From the NCBI RefSeq assembly GCF_047228825.1, contig NZ_JBFEGN010000023.1, positions 1 through 42,802 on the forward strand: a stretch of DNA of 42,802 nucleotides, read 5' to 3'. The notes beneath the pieces are model-generated. The model worked only from the letters and a program-made list of their open reading frames with translations. It was not told where the DNA came from and did no database searches. Positions 1 to 8,408 of the stretch are shown here, piece by piece; within the stretch, counting starts at the first letter, position 1; the number at the start of each line of letters is the position of its first letter. This stretch comes from Siminovitchia sp047228825. GTDB taxonomy: Bacteria > Bacillota > Bacilli > Bacillales > Bacillaceae_C. Both the position numbers and the translations under genes were made by a program.

Positions 1-14
1 ATATTCCTCTCCAT

Positions 15-48
15 AAAACAAAAATACCACAGTCAAAATGACCGTGGT
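15..48 (-). terminator. Rho-independent terminator (minus strand)
   Basis: Arms ACCAC/GTGGT and GTCA/TGAC (26-35 and 39-48, one mismatch) enclose a 3-nt loop. On the minus strand a T-rich tract follows (complement of 15-25). It is either a second terminator behind the ZIP gene or belongs to a gene outside the window. Confidence 0.6.
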
Positions 49-78
49 AGACCCAAATTTTATACTTTCTTATCTTTT

Positions 79-125
79 AAAAAAAGGCCTGTCCAAAAGT
101 CGGTTTTTAGACTTTTGGACAGCCC
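79..125 (-). terminator. Strong terminator behind the ZIP gene
   Basis: A 13-bp perfect stem (CTGTCCAAAAGTC at 89-101 against its complement at 110-122) extends further past one mismatch. On the minus strand it is followed by seven Ts. It begins 5 nt after the stop of the ZIP gene, and A/T runs on both sides allow bidirectional action. Confidence 0.85.
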
Positions 126-129
126 CTTT

Positions 130-945
130 TCACCCCAATGCCACGTCCAGAATCATCATCAATACAAAGCCAACCATTAAACTCATGGAAGCTAAATCTT
201 TATTGCCTTTTTCTTGTGAACCCGGAATCACTTCTTCGGCTACCACAAAGATCATGGCTCCGGCTGCAAAGCTTAATGCATAAGGCAGCAGAGGTTCTAT
301 AATTGTAACAGCATATGCACCCATGACCGCAGCAATCGGTTCCACCATGCCCGATAATTGGCCATAGAAAAAGCTTTTTTTTCTCGACATGCCTTCCGCT
401 CTTAAGGGCATGGAAACCGCAACGCCTTCAGGGAAGTTTTGAATGCCAATGCCCAGCGCCAGGGTTAAGGCCTCGGCTATAGATGCCTCCGTTCCCCCGC
501 TGGCAAGTGCACCGAAGGTAATTCCCACCGCCAACCCTTCGGGGATATTATGCATGGTGATCGCCAGGACCAACAATGTACTTCTCTTTCTTTTTTTCGG
601 ATGATAGCCTTCCGCTTTGCCAAACGAAGCGTTGGGATGAAGATGGGGCAGCAGTTTATCAATTCCCCACAAAAAAATGCCGCCCAGCAAAAAACCAAAT
701 GCTGATGGAAACCAGGTTCCTATGGGATTGCCTTCGGACATGTCAATGGCCGGAGCCAGCAAAGACCAATAACTGGCTGCAATCATGACACCGCCGGCAA
801 ACCCTAACATACTATCCATTAGCCGCTGGTTTATTGCTCTTGTGGCAAAGACGAGGGCAGCTCCCAAAGCTGTCATTCCCCATGTAAATAATGTTGCCAT
901 GAATGCTTGTGTAATAGGGGTAAAGTTCAGAAAAAAATCCGCCAT
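130..945 (-). CDS. ZIP family divalent metal transporter (GufA type)
   Basis: Predicted inner-membrane transporter of Zn2+ or related divalent cations, 271 residues with about eight hydrophobic segments. The two family signatures are present: HNIPEG at residues 132-137 (TM4) and QNFPEG near 169-173 (TM5), whose His, Asn and Glu residues form the metal site in characterised ZIPs. A Lys/Arg/His-rich loop (about 100-121) precedes TM4, as is usual. The open frame continues 19 codons upstream, but the ATG at 945 has AAAGGGAG ten bases before it, so this start is preferred. It is monocistronic, with its own sigma-A promoter and terminators. GufA-like members of this clade are mostly annotated only as ZIP transporters; substrate specificity cannot be read from the sequence. 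Confidence 0.9.
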   Translation of the reverse strand: MADFFLNFTPITQAFMATLFTWGMTALGAALVFATRAINQRLMDSMLGFAGGVMIAASYWSLLAPAIDMSEGNPIGTWFPSAFGFLLGGIFLWGIDKLLPHLHPNASFGKAEGYHPKKRKRSTLLVLAITMHNIPEGLAVGITFGALASGGTEASIAEALTLALGIGIQNFPEGVAVSMPLRAEGMSRKKSFFYGQLSGMVEPIAAVMGAYAVTIIEPLLPYALSFAAGAMIFVVAEEVIPGSQEKGNKDLASMSLMVGFVLMMILDVALG

Positions 946-1309
946 CGTGCATGAACTCCCTTTAAGTAAATACCGGGATAAAAAAGTGTGTACAGGAAAC
1001 AATTTATGTACGATCCATCATTTTGTCAATCCTTTAACAGGTTTCAATAAGGTTTCCCCGCTAACAAGCATATTACAACTATATTTATTTTATACAATCA
1101 TATTTATTATCCATTTCTCAATGGAAAGTAACTTCTTTCGGGATAGAGGGATATGGAACAGTTTTTTCCATGAAAGAGCAATTTATCCGGGAATTTTTCA
1201 CGCTGGCTCACCCAAGACGGAGCTCGAATCATTGCTCGATCTATATATTCCAGGCAACTTCCTGTATCGTCCCATGAAATAAGAAAAGAAGGAAACGTCA
1301 GTTCCTTCT
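946..1309. other. Intergenic gap with promoter and terminator only
   Basis: Apart from the ZIP promoter and the terminator of the following minus-strand gene, nothing is seen here. A 69-codon minus-strand ORF (1107-1316) runs through the terminator hairpin and has no ribosome binding site. Confidence 0.5.
1001..1029 (-). promoter_or_regulatory. Sigma-A promoter of the ZIP gene
   Basis: On the minus strand TTGACA (1024-1029) and TAAATT (1001-1006) are separated by 17 bp, about 55 bp upstream of the chosen ATG. No obvious Zur or MntR palindrome overlaps it. Confidence 0.65.
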
Positions 1310-1310
1310 T
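1286..1310 (-). terminator. Terminator of the DUF1906 gene
   Basis: Perfect 9-bp stem AAGAAGGAA/TTCCTTCTT (1286-1294 and 1302-1310) with a 7-nt loop and a T-rich tail on the minus strand. It starts at the stop codon itself. Confidence 0.8.
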
Positions 1311-2116
1311 TACCATAAATAGTCTATTATTTCCCCTTTAAACAAATTGGTATCAATGTTGCAGCTTTTTGCATCAATGCCATACTGCCAGCCGAGCACA
1401 TTGGCCCCATCCGGCGCCTCCGGCTTATATTCGGGGGCATTGGCTTGCGTGCTAATCCCCGTTTGCGGATGGGCTGTCCATACAATCATCTTGGATTCCA
1501 ATTTTTCATCGCTTTCAACCATTTCTTTAAAAACATGATAAAGATCTTGTTCTTCGGAAAAAACACCGTAAATGCCGGCATGGTAACCCGAATTTTCCAT
1601 TCCTTCCATCCAGCCTTTGATAAAGTCTGAATCCACAGGATAGTCAGGCTCTATATCAACAAAAATCGCTTTTTCTTTCGGCACTCCCAATTCATCGGCC
1701 AAAGATGCCGCTTTTTCAGCATGGGAAAATCCGCTCTTATGTCCCCTTGCATCAGTGACATGATTATAAATAAGCAAGATTTTTATATCATTGGCATGCA
1801 AGTACTCCGCTTCCTTCACAGATAAACCGACAGACGCTCCTTCGAGGTCACCCAAGTATCTTCCCCACACCTTTGGTTCCCCAAAATTTTCCGCGACACA
1901 ACGATACTGTTGTTCATTTGCAGAGCTGGCTGAATCGATTCCCCAAATGACCTTGTCCTTTCGTTCATGATCCTTTTCCTGTTGTCCGTTTTCTTGCTGC
2001 ACCGGTGGTTCTTTTTCCTTGTTCACTGGTGGAACATGCCCCTTAAATATAAAAAGTAAAGAAATCAACATAAGGGTTGCGATGGCGATTAACCATACAT
2101 CCCGCCACTGATTCAT
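1310..2116 (-). CDS. Membrane-anchored DUF1906 (glycoside hydrolase-like) protein
   Basis: 268 residues. An N-terminal hydrophobic segment (about residues 8-25) looks like an uncleaved anchor, followed by a Lys/Glu/Gln-rich linker (about 28-56). From the GIDSASS motif (about 59) to the C-terminus the sequence resembles DUF1906, a TIM-barrel domain related to glycoside hydrolases (Rv2525c-like). FVDIEP (about 151-156) places Asp and Glu on a strand end, where GH25-like barrels keep catalytic acids. The likely location is the outer face of the membrane, acting on or binding cell wall glycan; the substrate is unknown for the family. ATG with GGAGGGAG upstream fixes the start. It stands alone with its own terminator. 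Confidence 0.75.
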   Translation of the reverse strand: MNQWRDVWLIAIATLMLISLLFIFKGHVPPVNKEKEPPVQQENGQQEKDHERKDKVIWGIDSASSANEQQYRCVAENFGEPKVWGRYLGDLEGASVGLSVKEAEYLHANDIKILLIYNHVTDARGHKSGFSHAEKAASLADELGVPKEKAIFVDIEPDYPVDSDFIKGWMEGMENSGYHAGIYGVFSEEQDLYHVFKEMVESDEKLESKMIVWTAHPQTGISTQANAPEYKPEAPDGANVLGWQYGIDAKSCNIDTNLFKGEIIDYLW

Positions 2117-2265
2117 CTGCTTCTCTCCCTCCTTGCTTCAAAATATGCAAGGAAGGTAAGAAGAGAGTGGGTTCTGCCGGTTATTTTCGTTCCTTTGATT
2201 CCGCCAGTGCCTGCGCTGTACGCAACAACTATTTCCATTTGTCTATTTTATTGGATTATGATTAA

Positions 2266-2421
2266 TCAGATGACAGCAAAAAGCGAACCCCCCAGTATTT
2301 GGAGAGCCCTCTTGTTAAGTATGAGGAGAATAACGTCTATGAAAGCGCTTTAATCAGGATGGGTTTAAAAGAAGTAGGAAAAGTCAAAAGCCAAATTCAG
2401 AAAAAAGATGGTGTGCACTAA
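2266..2421 (+). pseudogene. Possible 3' remnant of an unidentified gene
   Basis: A 51-codon open stretch without a start codon or ribosome binding site reads like the charged C-terminus of a real protein (it contains YEENNVYESALIRMGLKE) and ends in TAA. An in-frame stop lies just upstream (2263-2265). I cannot name the parent family. It overlaps the small minus-strand ORF at 2365-2457 in antisense, so only one of the two is likely to be meaningful. Confidence 0.25.
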
Positions 2422-2457
2422 TGTAAAAATGATCCCCTGCTTGGTTGTTTTATTCAT
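2365..2457 (-). CDS. Small hydrophobic protein, 30 aa
   Basis: An ATG is preceded by GGAGGTG at good spacing, itself downstream of a plausible promoter. The product begins MNKTTKQG and continues as one hydrophobic, Phe-rich stretch ending FDFSYFF, so it could be a single-span membrane peptide. No family is recognised. The evidence is the expression signals rather than homology. It could instead be the truncated start of a lost gene, since an antisense gene remnant lies over its 3' half. Confidence 0.4.
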   Translation of the reverse strand: MNKTTKQGIIFTLVHTIFFLNLAFDFSYFF

Positions 2458-2488
2458 GTACTTGCACCTCCATTGGTTTTGTGTAACC

Positions 2489-2518
2489 AGTATATATCCT
2501 AAAGAATATCTTTGTAAA
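2489..2518 (-). promoter_or_regulatory. Putative sigma-A promoter for the 30-aa ORF
   Basis: On the minus strand TTTACA (2513-2518) and TATACT (2489-2494) with 18 bp between them, about 30 bp upstream of the GGAGGTG-ATG of the small ORF. Confidence 0.45.
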
Positions 2519-2700
2519 CAAAAATTTTTCATTTTTTATTCACAAATTTTGTTAACTGCCCCTTGACAAAAACTCTTGCCATCTGATTGCTGCTGGTTCA
2601 TTTTCATTATCCTGTTGCCTCTCGGTATACATGTACAATCACGATCTGATTGAATACATAATTTGTAGAAAGCATGTTCACGAGTGAAAGGAGGGTCAAG

Positions 2701-2865
2701 GTGGAAAAGGCTGAAGAAAAAGGTGGAAAAGGTGGATTTGCTTTAATTGTCGTGCTGTTCATTTTGTTAATCATTGTGGGAGCCTCGTACGCAGGTGGAG
2801 GCGGAGACGACCCGGTGTTTGTTGGGGTTGGGTTCTTCCCGTTCTTTCCATTCTGGTGGTGGTAA
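2701..2865 (+). CDS. YjcZ-like sporulation protein
   Basis: 54 residues. After a Lys/Glu/Gly-rich start comes the hallmark hydrophobic segment GFALIVVLFILLIIVGAS, almost identical to the conserved core of the YjcZ/YhcZ small spore-protein family. The C-terminus is odd: a Gly/Asp patch and then an aromatic tail with PFFPFWWW, instead of ending soon after the membrane segment. The start is a GTG with GAAAGGAGGG six bases upstream; the reading frame extends nine codons further, but those codons contain the ribosome binding site. Family members are made late in sporulation and are probably membrane associated; their molecular role is unknown. Single gene with a strong terminator. Confidence 0.8.
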   Translation: MEKAEEKGGKGGFALIVVLFILLIIVGASYAGGGGDDPVFVGVGFFPFFPFWWW

Positions 2866-2880
2866 TTTTTTCAAATCATA

Positions 2881-2912
2881 ACCACCCGTTTTTTCAGAAC
2901 GGGTGGTTTGTT
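2881..2912 (+). terminator. Terminator of the YjcZ-like gene
   Basis: Perfect 10-bp stem ACCACCCGTT/AACGGGTGGT (2881-2890, 2898-2907) followed by TTGTTCT, 15 nt after the stop codon. Confidence 0.85.
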
Positions 2913-3042
2913 CTACAACTGAACGCCTTTGTTGCCGGAAGCCCCTCAAGTCTTCTATATTTTGCTGCAAATACGATCTGTTACTTAATTAATGCCTCGC
3001 TGAAAGCTTTCCGGAACCATACATAGCGAATGATTCTCATTT

Positions 3043-3080
3043 TTTTTAAAAAAGGCCGCCTCAATCCGGGCGTCGCCTTT
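3043..3080 (-). terminator. Terminator of the RDD gene
   Basis: AAAGGC/GCCTTT outer stem and GCC/GGC inner stem (3051-3080) with a small internal loop, followed on the minus strand by a run of Ts. Confidence 0.7.
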
Positions 3081-3102
3081 CTTGTTTAGTTATGAAGGAG
3101 AA

Positions 3103-3915
3103 TTATAATTCATACTCCCATTCATCCTTCATATGTAAATAAAGAACGAGAAGTGCGTTTTCCAGCTCGGGCTGTTCTTTCCCGCCTATATCCACACCGA
3201 GTTTTCCGAAGAGAATGTCCGCCGTTTGTTTCGTAAATGCGGCCCGCTCGTGTGGCGATAGCGCAGAAAGCCGGTTGCCGTAAGTTTTCACCAGTTTCCA
3301 ATCCTTGGCATCCAAAGAGTTCAGTGCCCAATCACCGATTTCGAGATCATGTTTCGTCAGGCCCCGCCTGTTTATTTCCTTCTCAACAGGTGACAGGCGC
3401 TTTTTTCCATTTGCCTTTCGCTCGTGAACCACAATCGTACCGGCCACAACGTCACCGACCCGTTTATGTTTTGGATGAAGAAAGATCGTCAAAATGCCAA
3501 TTAAATAGCTGGCGGGCAAAGAATCGACGATGCGAAGCAGGTTGCGAATAAAGCTAGAAAGCAATGTCAGGCTGTGCCCGTTGTCCTGGATCACACGGAT
3601 GCCGATTATTCGCTTGCCGATCGTTCTTCCTCCGGAAAAATATTCGAATGCAATAAAATATCCCCAATGAATGGCAAAAATCAAGATCATCACAATTCCC
3701 AAAAAAACCGGGCCAAAATTTGAATTTTCAAAGAGGGAAACTTCTCCTGTAATCACAATGAATCCGATGGCAAACAATAGCAGATTGACCGCTCCCAAAA
3801 TAAGGGAATCAATTAAAAACGCAGCAGCCCTGCTCCCCAGGCCCGCCAGCTTAAATTGAAGGGAAACATATTCCGGCGTTTTAATGCCAACTTGTTCCTG
3901 ATCCAATGAACACAC
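3103..3915 (-). CDS. RDD family membrane protein
   Basis: 270 residues. An RDD domain (about 18-170) shows the three diagnostic spots: Arg and Asp in the first helix (RAAAFLIDSL), GGRTIGKRIIG after the second, and KRVGDVVAGT with the last conserved Asp. Three membrane segments are predicted, followed by a soluble tail of about 95 residues that is not recognised. RDD proteins are of mixed function; in some bacteria they affect ion or solute transport. Divergently transcribed from a SpoIIM-like gene and next to the MoxR/DUF58 cluster, an association seen in many Gram-positive genomes, so the products probably act together in the membrane. The start is a GTG at 3915 with a weak Shine-Dalgarno; a TTG four codons further in is an alternative. 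Confidence 0.85.
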   Translation of the reverse strand: MCSLDQEQVGIKTPEYVSLQFKLAGLGSRAAAFLIDSLILGAVNLLLFAIGFIVITGEVSLFENSNFGPVFLGIVMILIFAIHWGYFIAFEYFSGGRTIGKRIIGIRVIQDNGHSLTLLSSFIRNLLRIVDSLPASYLIGILTIFLHPKHKRVGDVVAGTIVVHERKANGKKRLSPVEKEINRRGLTKHDLEIGDWALNSLDAKDWKLVKTYGNRLSALSPHERAAFTKQTADILFGKLGVDIGGKEQPELENALLVLYLHMKDEWEYEL

Positions 3916-3989
3916 TCGCTTTCAATAGTTGATTCCCCAAAAGAAAATCACTATCATAATAGGATAAAAGATAAAAATGGAGACGACAT

Positions 3990-4991
3990 ATGAACGCAAA
4001 ACAATTTGTCAAAAAGCATCGGGATGATTGGAAACAGCTTGAACGTTTGACAGCAGCGTTGAGTAAAAACAAGCCCGATCTAAACGGGACCGGCATTAAC
4101 CAGTTTTACAAGCTTTATCAAAAAGCGGCCAACCATCTGTCATACGCCCAAACCTATTTTCCGGAACAAGACGTAACTCATTATTTAAACGGCCTTGTTT
4201 CAAAAGCCCACAATTTACTATATAAGGACCAAATATCAAGTGTAAAGCAAATGCGCCATTTTTTCAGTACAACATTTATCAGGCTTCTATTGGAACAGTG
4301 GAAATTCGTATTGGCGGCCTGCGTTCTCTTTACACTGGGCATGCTTGGAAGCTTTTTTTCCGTCATCAATGATCCAATGAGTATATATTCCGTCATCCCT
4401 GCTGACATCGCCCAAAATGTTGACCCTGAGCAGCTTGGTAAAAATGACGGCCAAGTGCTTTCCACACTGATGTCCGCCAGCATCATGACGAACAATATAC
4501 AGGTTACCATACTGGCTTTTGCCGGAGGGATTACATTCGGCCTGTTAACCGTCTATGTCCTCATTTATAACGGTATGCTCATCGGCGCCCTTTTTGCCTT
4601 ATTTTGGCATTCAAACAAAACATATGAATTTTGGGCATATATCGTTCCCCACGGAATGATTGAATTGACGGCCATTTTTATTGCTGGAGGTGCGGGACTG
4701 TTAATGGGATACAAGCTTTTTGTTCCCGGCCGGCTTCCAAGAAGCCTTCATTTGAAAATACAGGCAAAACGGTCGGTCCAGCTGCTGCTGGGCACTGTTC
4801 CGCTGTTTGTCATTGCCGGTGTGATCGAAGGTTTTATTACCCCTGCCGCCATTTCTTTGGAGGCCAAATATTTTACAGCATTTGCCACAGTGATCGGGCT
4901 TGTTTTATACATTGCAATCGGCAAGATGCGTCTTGAAAAACACGAACAGCGATTTAATCAAAAAGAAGGGGTATCCGCAAAACAATTGTAA
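3990..4991 (+). CDS. SpoIIM-like (DUF95) membrane protein
   Basis: 333 residues. A soluble N-terminal third of about 100 residues is followed by five or six membrane segments. The stage II sporulation protein M signatures are clear: the NNIQVTILAFAGGITFG segment and PHGMIELTAIFIAGGAGL. True SpoIIM of B. subtilis is about 215 residues and lacks this N-terminal domain, so this is the longer paralogue that travels with RDD, MoxR and DUF58 genes, not the engulfment protein. GGAGA lies seven bases before the ATG. Divergent from the RDD gene with 74 bp between the starts, implying shared control. The function of this longer subgroup is not established; a role as membrane scaffold or channel is inference. 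Confidence 0.85.
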   Translation: MNAKQFVKKHRDDWKQLERLTAALSKNKPDLNGTGINQFYKLYQKAANHLSYAQTYFPEQDVTHYLNGLVSKAHNLLYKDQISSVKQMRHFFSTTFIRLLLEQWKFVLAACVLFTLGMLGSFFSVINDPMSIYSVIPADIAQNVDPEQLGKNDGQVLSTLMSASIMTNNIQVTILAFAGGITFGLLTVYVLIYNGMLIGALFALFWHSNKTYEFWAYIVPHGMIELTAIFIAGGAGLLMGYKLFVPGRLPRSLHLKIQAKRSVQLLLGTVPLFVIAGVIEGFITPAAISLEAKYFTAFATVIGLVLYIAIGKMRLEKHEQRFNQKEGVSAKQL

Positions 4992-5027
4992 GCTTGGGCT
5001 GCTTTTGAAAAGGAGGAAACACCAACG

Positions 5028-6335
5028 CTACAAAAGATTCCGGTTCATCAGTTCGATATAGCCGGATATTGCCCTTGCAGCCAAGCTTTCTTCGCGGGCT
5101 TCAATCAGCTGCAGGCCGTGACTTTCCCATTTCGCTTTTTCCCGCTTTTTAAAAAGGAGCTGCTGCTGGGCAATGCTTTTTACCATTGCAGCCTGCACGG
5201 TATCGGGGTCGTCATCGGCCCTTTCCAAAAGAGGCCCATCTTCAAGCCCCAAGATTAAAAACAAATGCCTTCTTCTGAGGGTTTGCAAATAGCCGAGTGC
5301 CGTTTCCTCATGCAAAAATGTCCGCACATCACTGAACAACAGGAGGAGGCTCCGCTTTTTCTGCACAGTTTCCAAAAAGGCAAAAACGGCCGCATAGTTC
5401 GGCTCAACCGGATCTGCTTCCACATCATAAATGGCTTCCAGAATCGTTTGCAAATGATCCATCCCTTTGGCAGGCGGAACATATTTTTTGATGTCTTTGG
5501 AAAAAGCCAGGACGGAAACATAGTCTCCTTTTTGCAGGGCTGCCGCCGCAATGGCCACAGCGGCATCCAATACGCTTTCCAGGCGGCTGCCTTTTGCGAG
5601 CTCCGCCCCCATCATTCTCCCGCAATCCATTAAAATCGTAATATATTTCCCATGCTCCGGCTCATATTCATTTGTCATCACTTCACGCAGCTTGGCCGTT
5701 TGCCGCCAGTTGACCATGCGCGGATCATCACCGGGCACATAGCGGCGGATCTGGGAAAACTCTCCCGTTCCTTTTTCAAATTTGCGGATTTTCGACCCTT
5801 CATACAGCAAAAATCGTTGGGCGTCCTCCAAATATTGCTTCGTCTCGGTTAAATCCGGGATCACCTTAACCGTTTCCGGCAAATCGGCGGTTATTTGTTT
5901 TTCCCAAAGCCCCCACACACTTTTATATCTGACATAAAACTTTCGGATTTCATATTGTCCCCGTTTTCGCGCGGCTGTTTCATATGAAATCATTGCGGTG
6001 GTCTCCTTTTGTATATGGCCGTAAACAGGAAAGGGGGCGGCAAACGTTTGGGGAAGCCCATCCATGAATCTATAAGAAACGCGATGGCGCGACCGGTTTC
6101 TCACTTTTACCTTTACTTCATAGGTGAGGCCTCTTTCCATTTGCTCCGGTAATTGCCTGTTAAAAGCCAGTTCATTTTTCTTTGGGGACAGCGTTAAATC
6201 AACAAGACTTGCCAAGAAAAGAAGGATATTGATGGTTATGACTGCAGTCCATGATATTTCGGAAAAGAAACCAATCATGGTTAAACCCAAAGATAAAATA
6301 ACAAATAAAATGAGCAAGCGTTTCGTCGGCAACAT
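5028..6335 (-). CDS. DUF58 domain protein (von Willebrand A-like)
   Basis: 435 residues. Two N-terminal membrane segments (about 6-24 and 30-48) precede a beta-rich region and then the DUF58 core, with FSQIRRYVPGDDPRMVNWR (about residues 205-225) and a following vWA-like fold starting at the TILMDCG strand. DUF58 proteins are membrane-tethered partners of MoxR AAA+ ATPases. The ORF could begin 25 codons earlier inside moxR, but the ATG at 6335, four bases after the moxR stop, gives the usual family N-terminus (MLPTKRLLIL). AGAGG is very close to it, and a TTG directly downstream is an alternative start. It is the last gene of the minus-strand operon. Confidence 0.85.
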   Translation of the reverse strand: MLPTKRLLILFVILSLGLTMIGFFSEISWTAVITINILLFLASLVDLTLSPKKNELAFNRQLPEQMERGLTYEVKVKVRNRSRHRVSYRFMDGLPQTFAAPFPVYGHIQKETTAMISYETAARKRGQYEIRKFYVRYKSVWGLWEKQITADLPETVKVIPDLTETKQYLEDAQRFLLYEGSKIRKFEKGTGEFSQIRRYVPGDDPRMVNWRQTAKLREVMTNEYEPEHGKYITILMDCGRMMGAELAKGSRLESVLDAAVAIAAAALQKGDYVSVLAFSKDIKKYVPPAKGMDHLQTILEAIYDVEADPVEPNYAAVFAFLETVQKKRSLLLLFSDVRTFLHEETALGYLQTLRRRHLFLILGLEDGPLLERADDDPDTVQAAMVKSIAQQQLLFKKREKAKWESHGLQLIEAREESLAARAISGYIELMNRNLL

Positions 6336-6339
6336 TCCT

Positions 6340-7269
6340 CTATCTTGGAACAGGAACCGCCCCCACCAGTTCTTCGATAATTTGGTCAACGGCTGCTCCC
6401 TCCAGTTCAACGTGCGGGGATAATTGGATCCGGTGCCTTAATGCGGGCTTTGCCACCATTTTAATATCATCCGGGGTCACATAATCCCGGCCCGCAAGAT
6501 ATGCCCACGCCCTGGCGGCTTTTCCGATCGATATGCCCGCCCTCGTACTCGCTCCGAAACGGATCGCTTCTGTTTCACGCGTCCTTCTTACAATGTGCAT
6601 GATGTACTCTAAAATGCCTTCTCCAACTGTAACCTGTTCAATTTCTGCTTTTATGGCCAAAAAGTCAGCCAGATTCATGACAGGAGAAAATAAACCAGTA
6701 TTCAGCTCGTTTTCCAAGACCTTTCTTAACACTTCCGTTTCTTCATCAAAAACCGGAAAATCGATATGGAGCTTGAATAAAAAGCGGTCTTGCTGCGCTT
6801 CCGGCAGCGGGTAGGTCCCCTCAAATTCAATCGGGTTCTGGGTGGCCACGACAAAAAACACTTCCGGCAACGGGTACGTTGTTCCCTGGATCGTCACCTG
6901 CTGTTCCTCCATGGCCTCCAAGAGGGCGGCCTGCGTTTTGGCCGGCGTCCGGTTAATTTCATCCGCCAATAAAATATTTGTAAAGATTGGGCCTTTTAAA
7001 GTCTCAAATTTTCCCGCCTGCATATTCAGAATCATGCTCCCCGTAATATCGCTGGGCAGCAGGTCGGGGGTGAATTGGATTCGCTCGAACCTGCCGTCCA
7101 ATAGTTTTGCAAGCGTCTTGGCCATCGCCGTTTTTCCCGTTCCGGGAACCCCTTCGACCAATACGTGGCCGCCGGCCAAAATGGCCGACAATAAAAGCCG
7201 CAAGTTGGCCCGTTGGCCTAAAATGGCGCCCTCATATTGTTCCAGCAAGGCATGTAATTTCTCTCTCAT
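6340..7269 (-). CDS. MoxR family AAA+ ATPase
   Basis: 309 residues, full length for the family. Walker A GVPGTGKT near residue 40, Walker B with LLADEINR near 100, sensor 1 ATQNPIEFEGTYPLPEAQ near 145, and a C-terminal AAA lid. MoxR ATPases act as chaperones that assemble or activate vWA-domain proteins; the DUF58 protein encoded immediately downstream is the expected client. The start was taken at the ATG whose ATGA overlaps the stop of the upstream DUF4350 gene, with AGAGG upstream; the longer frame has 15 further codons inside that gene. Translational coupling to both neighbours marks it as the operon core. Confidence 0.92.
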   Translation of the reverse strand: MREKLHALLEQYEGAILGQRANLRLLLSAILAGGHVLVEGVPGTGKTAMAKTLAKLLDGRFERIQFTPDLLPSDITGSMILNMQAGKFETLKGPIFTNILLADEINRTPAKTQAALLEAMEEQQVTIQGTTYPLPEVFFVVATQNPIEFEGTYPLPEAQQDRFLFKLHIDFPVFDEETEVLRKVLENELNTGLFSPVMNLADFLAIKAEIEQVTVGEGILEYIMHIVRRTRETEAIRFGASTRAGISIGKAARAWAYLAGRDYVTPDDIKMVAKPALRHRIQLSPHVELEGAAVDQIIEELVGAVPVPR

Positions 7270-8387
7270 CCATTCTCTACCTCTTTTCTTACACGATCGA
7301 TTTTCTTGGACCATAGCAAGTATTCCTGTTTACTGATGGTTTCCTTCTTTAAAACGCCATCCAATCCTTGCAAAAAAACGTCAGCCTCTTCTTTCTGCCA
7401 TCCTTTTTGTAAAAAGTAAGCGGTGAAATCGGTCCAGCCATTCTGAAATGATAAGCCCCGCTCTTTGAAAATCTGTTTTAAAAAATCAGCCTGGATGGCC
7501 AAAGAATCTTGATACCGCCGTCCTCTCATATACCAAGCGGCAAGCGCCCGAATGCTTTCATCGCTGAAACGAACAGTCTCTTCTCTTGGAATGATCACCG
7601 GGCCGAAACGCTTTCCTTTGTACCACAGCCAAAGAATGGCCATGATGCCCAATTGAAACATGATCAATAAAAACCATTGCGGATATAAAACCAGCACCGC
7701 CCCTGTCCCTTTTTCACCATGTATGTATTCATCAAAAAGAAACGCGTCTCCGCCAGCTTCGTTGAGCATAGAAATAACCAAAGGAACATGGTCCTCTTCC
7801 GGCAGCTCGGCATTCTTTAACCAGTTTGGAAATAGCGAGACAATCAATTGACCGTCCCCAACCTTCCGCTTCAGGGCGATCGGACCGTATTCATCGTGTA
7901 AAAGCACTTGATCATCAGGAGCGGAAATAAGCCGTTCATCATACGCCAGAATCGCGTCGTACTCATTCCCGTTTCGATCCAAAACCTTGCCAGTCCCTTC
8001 ACCATCTATTGGTTCGGTGGACAAGCCAAACCATCCTTGGGGTTTCCGGGCCCATAATATGATGGTATTTCCTGCATCCATAAATTGCTTGTATGCATCC
8101 ATTTCAGCCCCGTCCGGCATAGACGCTGGCTCGGCCATGACAAGCGTTTGCTTCGTTGCATCCGCGTTCAGGCGCTTCGGTGAATGGCGCCATCTTTGTA
8201 CATTGTTTTTTTCATCTTTCAAGTATGTATACAATGCCTTTAAACCTGTTGGAGAAGGAGATTCGGAAACATACTCCCGATACTGTTTCGGCTGCTTCTT
8301 GTCCAGGAAATAGGTGGATGCCAGCAACAATACGAGAACCGCAACGCCCCAATACCACAGTTTGCTGTTTGAGGTGCTTTTTTGCAA
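7266..8387 (-). CDS. DUF4350 domain membrane protein
   Basis: 373 residues. One membrane segment near the N-terminus (about 10-27), an extracytoplasmic part with the DUF4350 pattern (YVSESPSPTGLKALYTYL at about 39-56, then IILWARKPQG), a second membrane segment (about 234-256), and a cytosolic tail of about 115 residues with Arg-rich helices. The start is TTG with GAAAGGGGGATGGGG upstream; an ATG inside that purine run is in another frame. DUF4350 genes sit between MoxR and DUF4129 genes in many Firmicutes and Actinobacteria. The function is unknown; the topology suggests an envelope component of the MoxR-DUF58 complex. Confidence 0.8.
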   Translation of the reverse strand: MQKSTSNSKLWYWGVAVLVLLLASTYFLDKKQPKQYREYVSESPSPTGLKALYTYLKDEKNNVQRWRHSPKRLNADATKQTLVMAEPASMPDGAEMDAYKQFMDAGNTIILWARKPQGWFGLSTEPIDGEGTGKVLDRNGNEYDAILAYDERLISAPDDQVLLHDEYGPIALKRKVGDGQLIVSLFPNWLKNAELPEEDHVPLVISMLNEAGGDAFLFDEYIHGEKGTGAVLVLYPQWFLLIMFQLGIMAILWLWYKGKRFGPVIIPREETVRFSDESIRALAAWYMRGRRYQDSLAIQADFLKQIFKERGLSFQNGWTDFTAYFLQKGWQKEEADVFLQGLDGVLKKETISKQEYLLWSKKIDRVRKEVENG

Positions 8388-8408
8388 AGCCCCATCCCCC
8401 TTTCCTGC

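Noticed and set aside
1107..1316. A 69-codon minus-strand ORF before the ZIP gene
   Set aside because: It starts inside the coding end and terminator hairpin of the upstream gene and has no translation signal.
2340..2353. cre-like palindrome TGAAAGCGCTTTAA
   Set aside because: It misses the consensus at one fixed base and lies in a gene remnant, not near a recognisable promoter in useful orientation.
3024..3046. Fur-box-like AATGATTCTCATTTT
   Set aside because: It sits between two convergent terminators with no promoter or iron gene next to it, and matches only part of the 19-bp Fur consensus.
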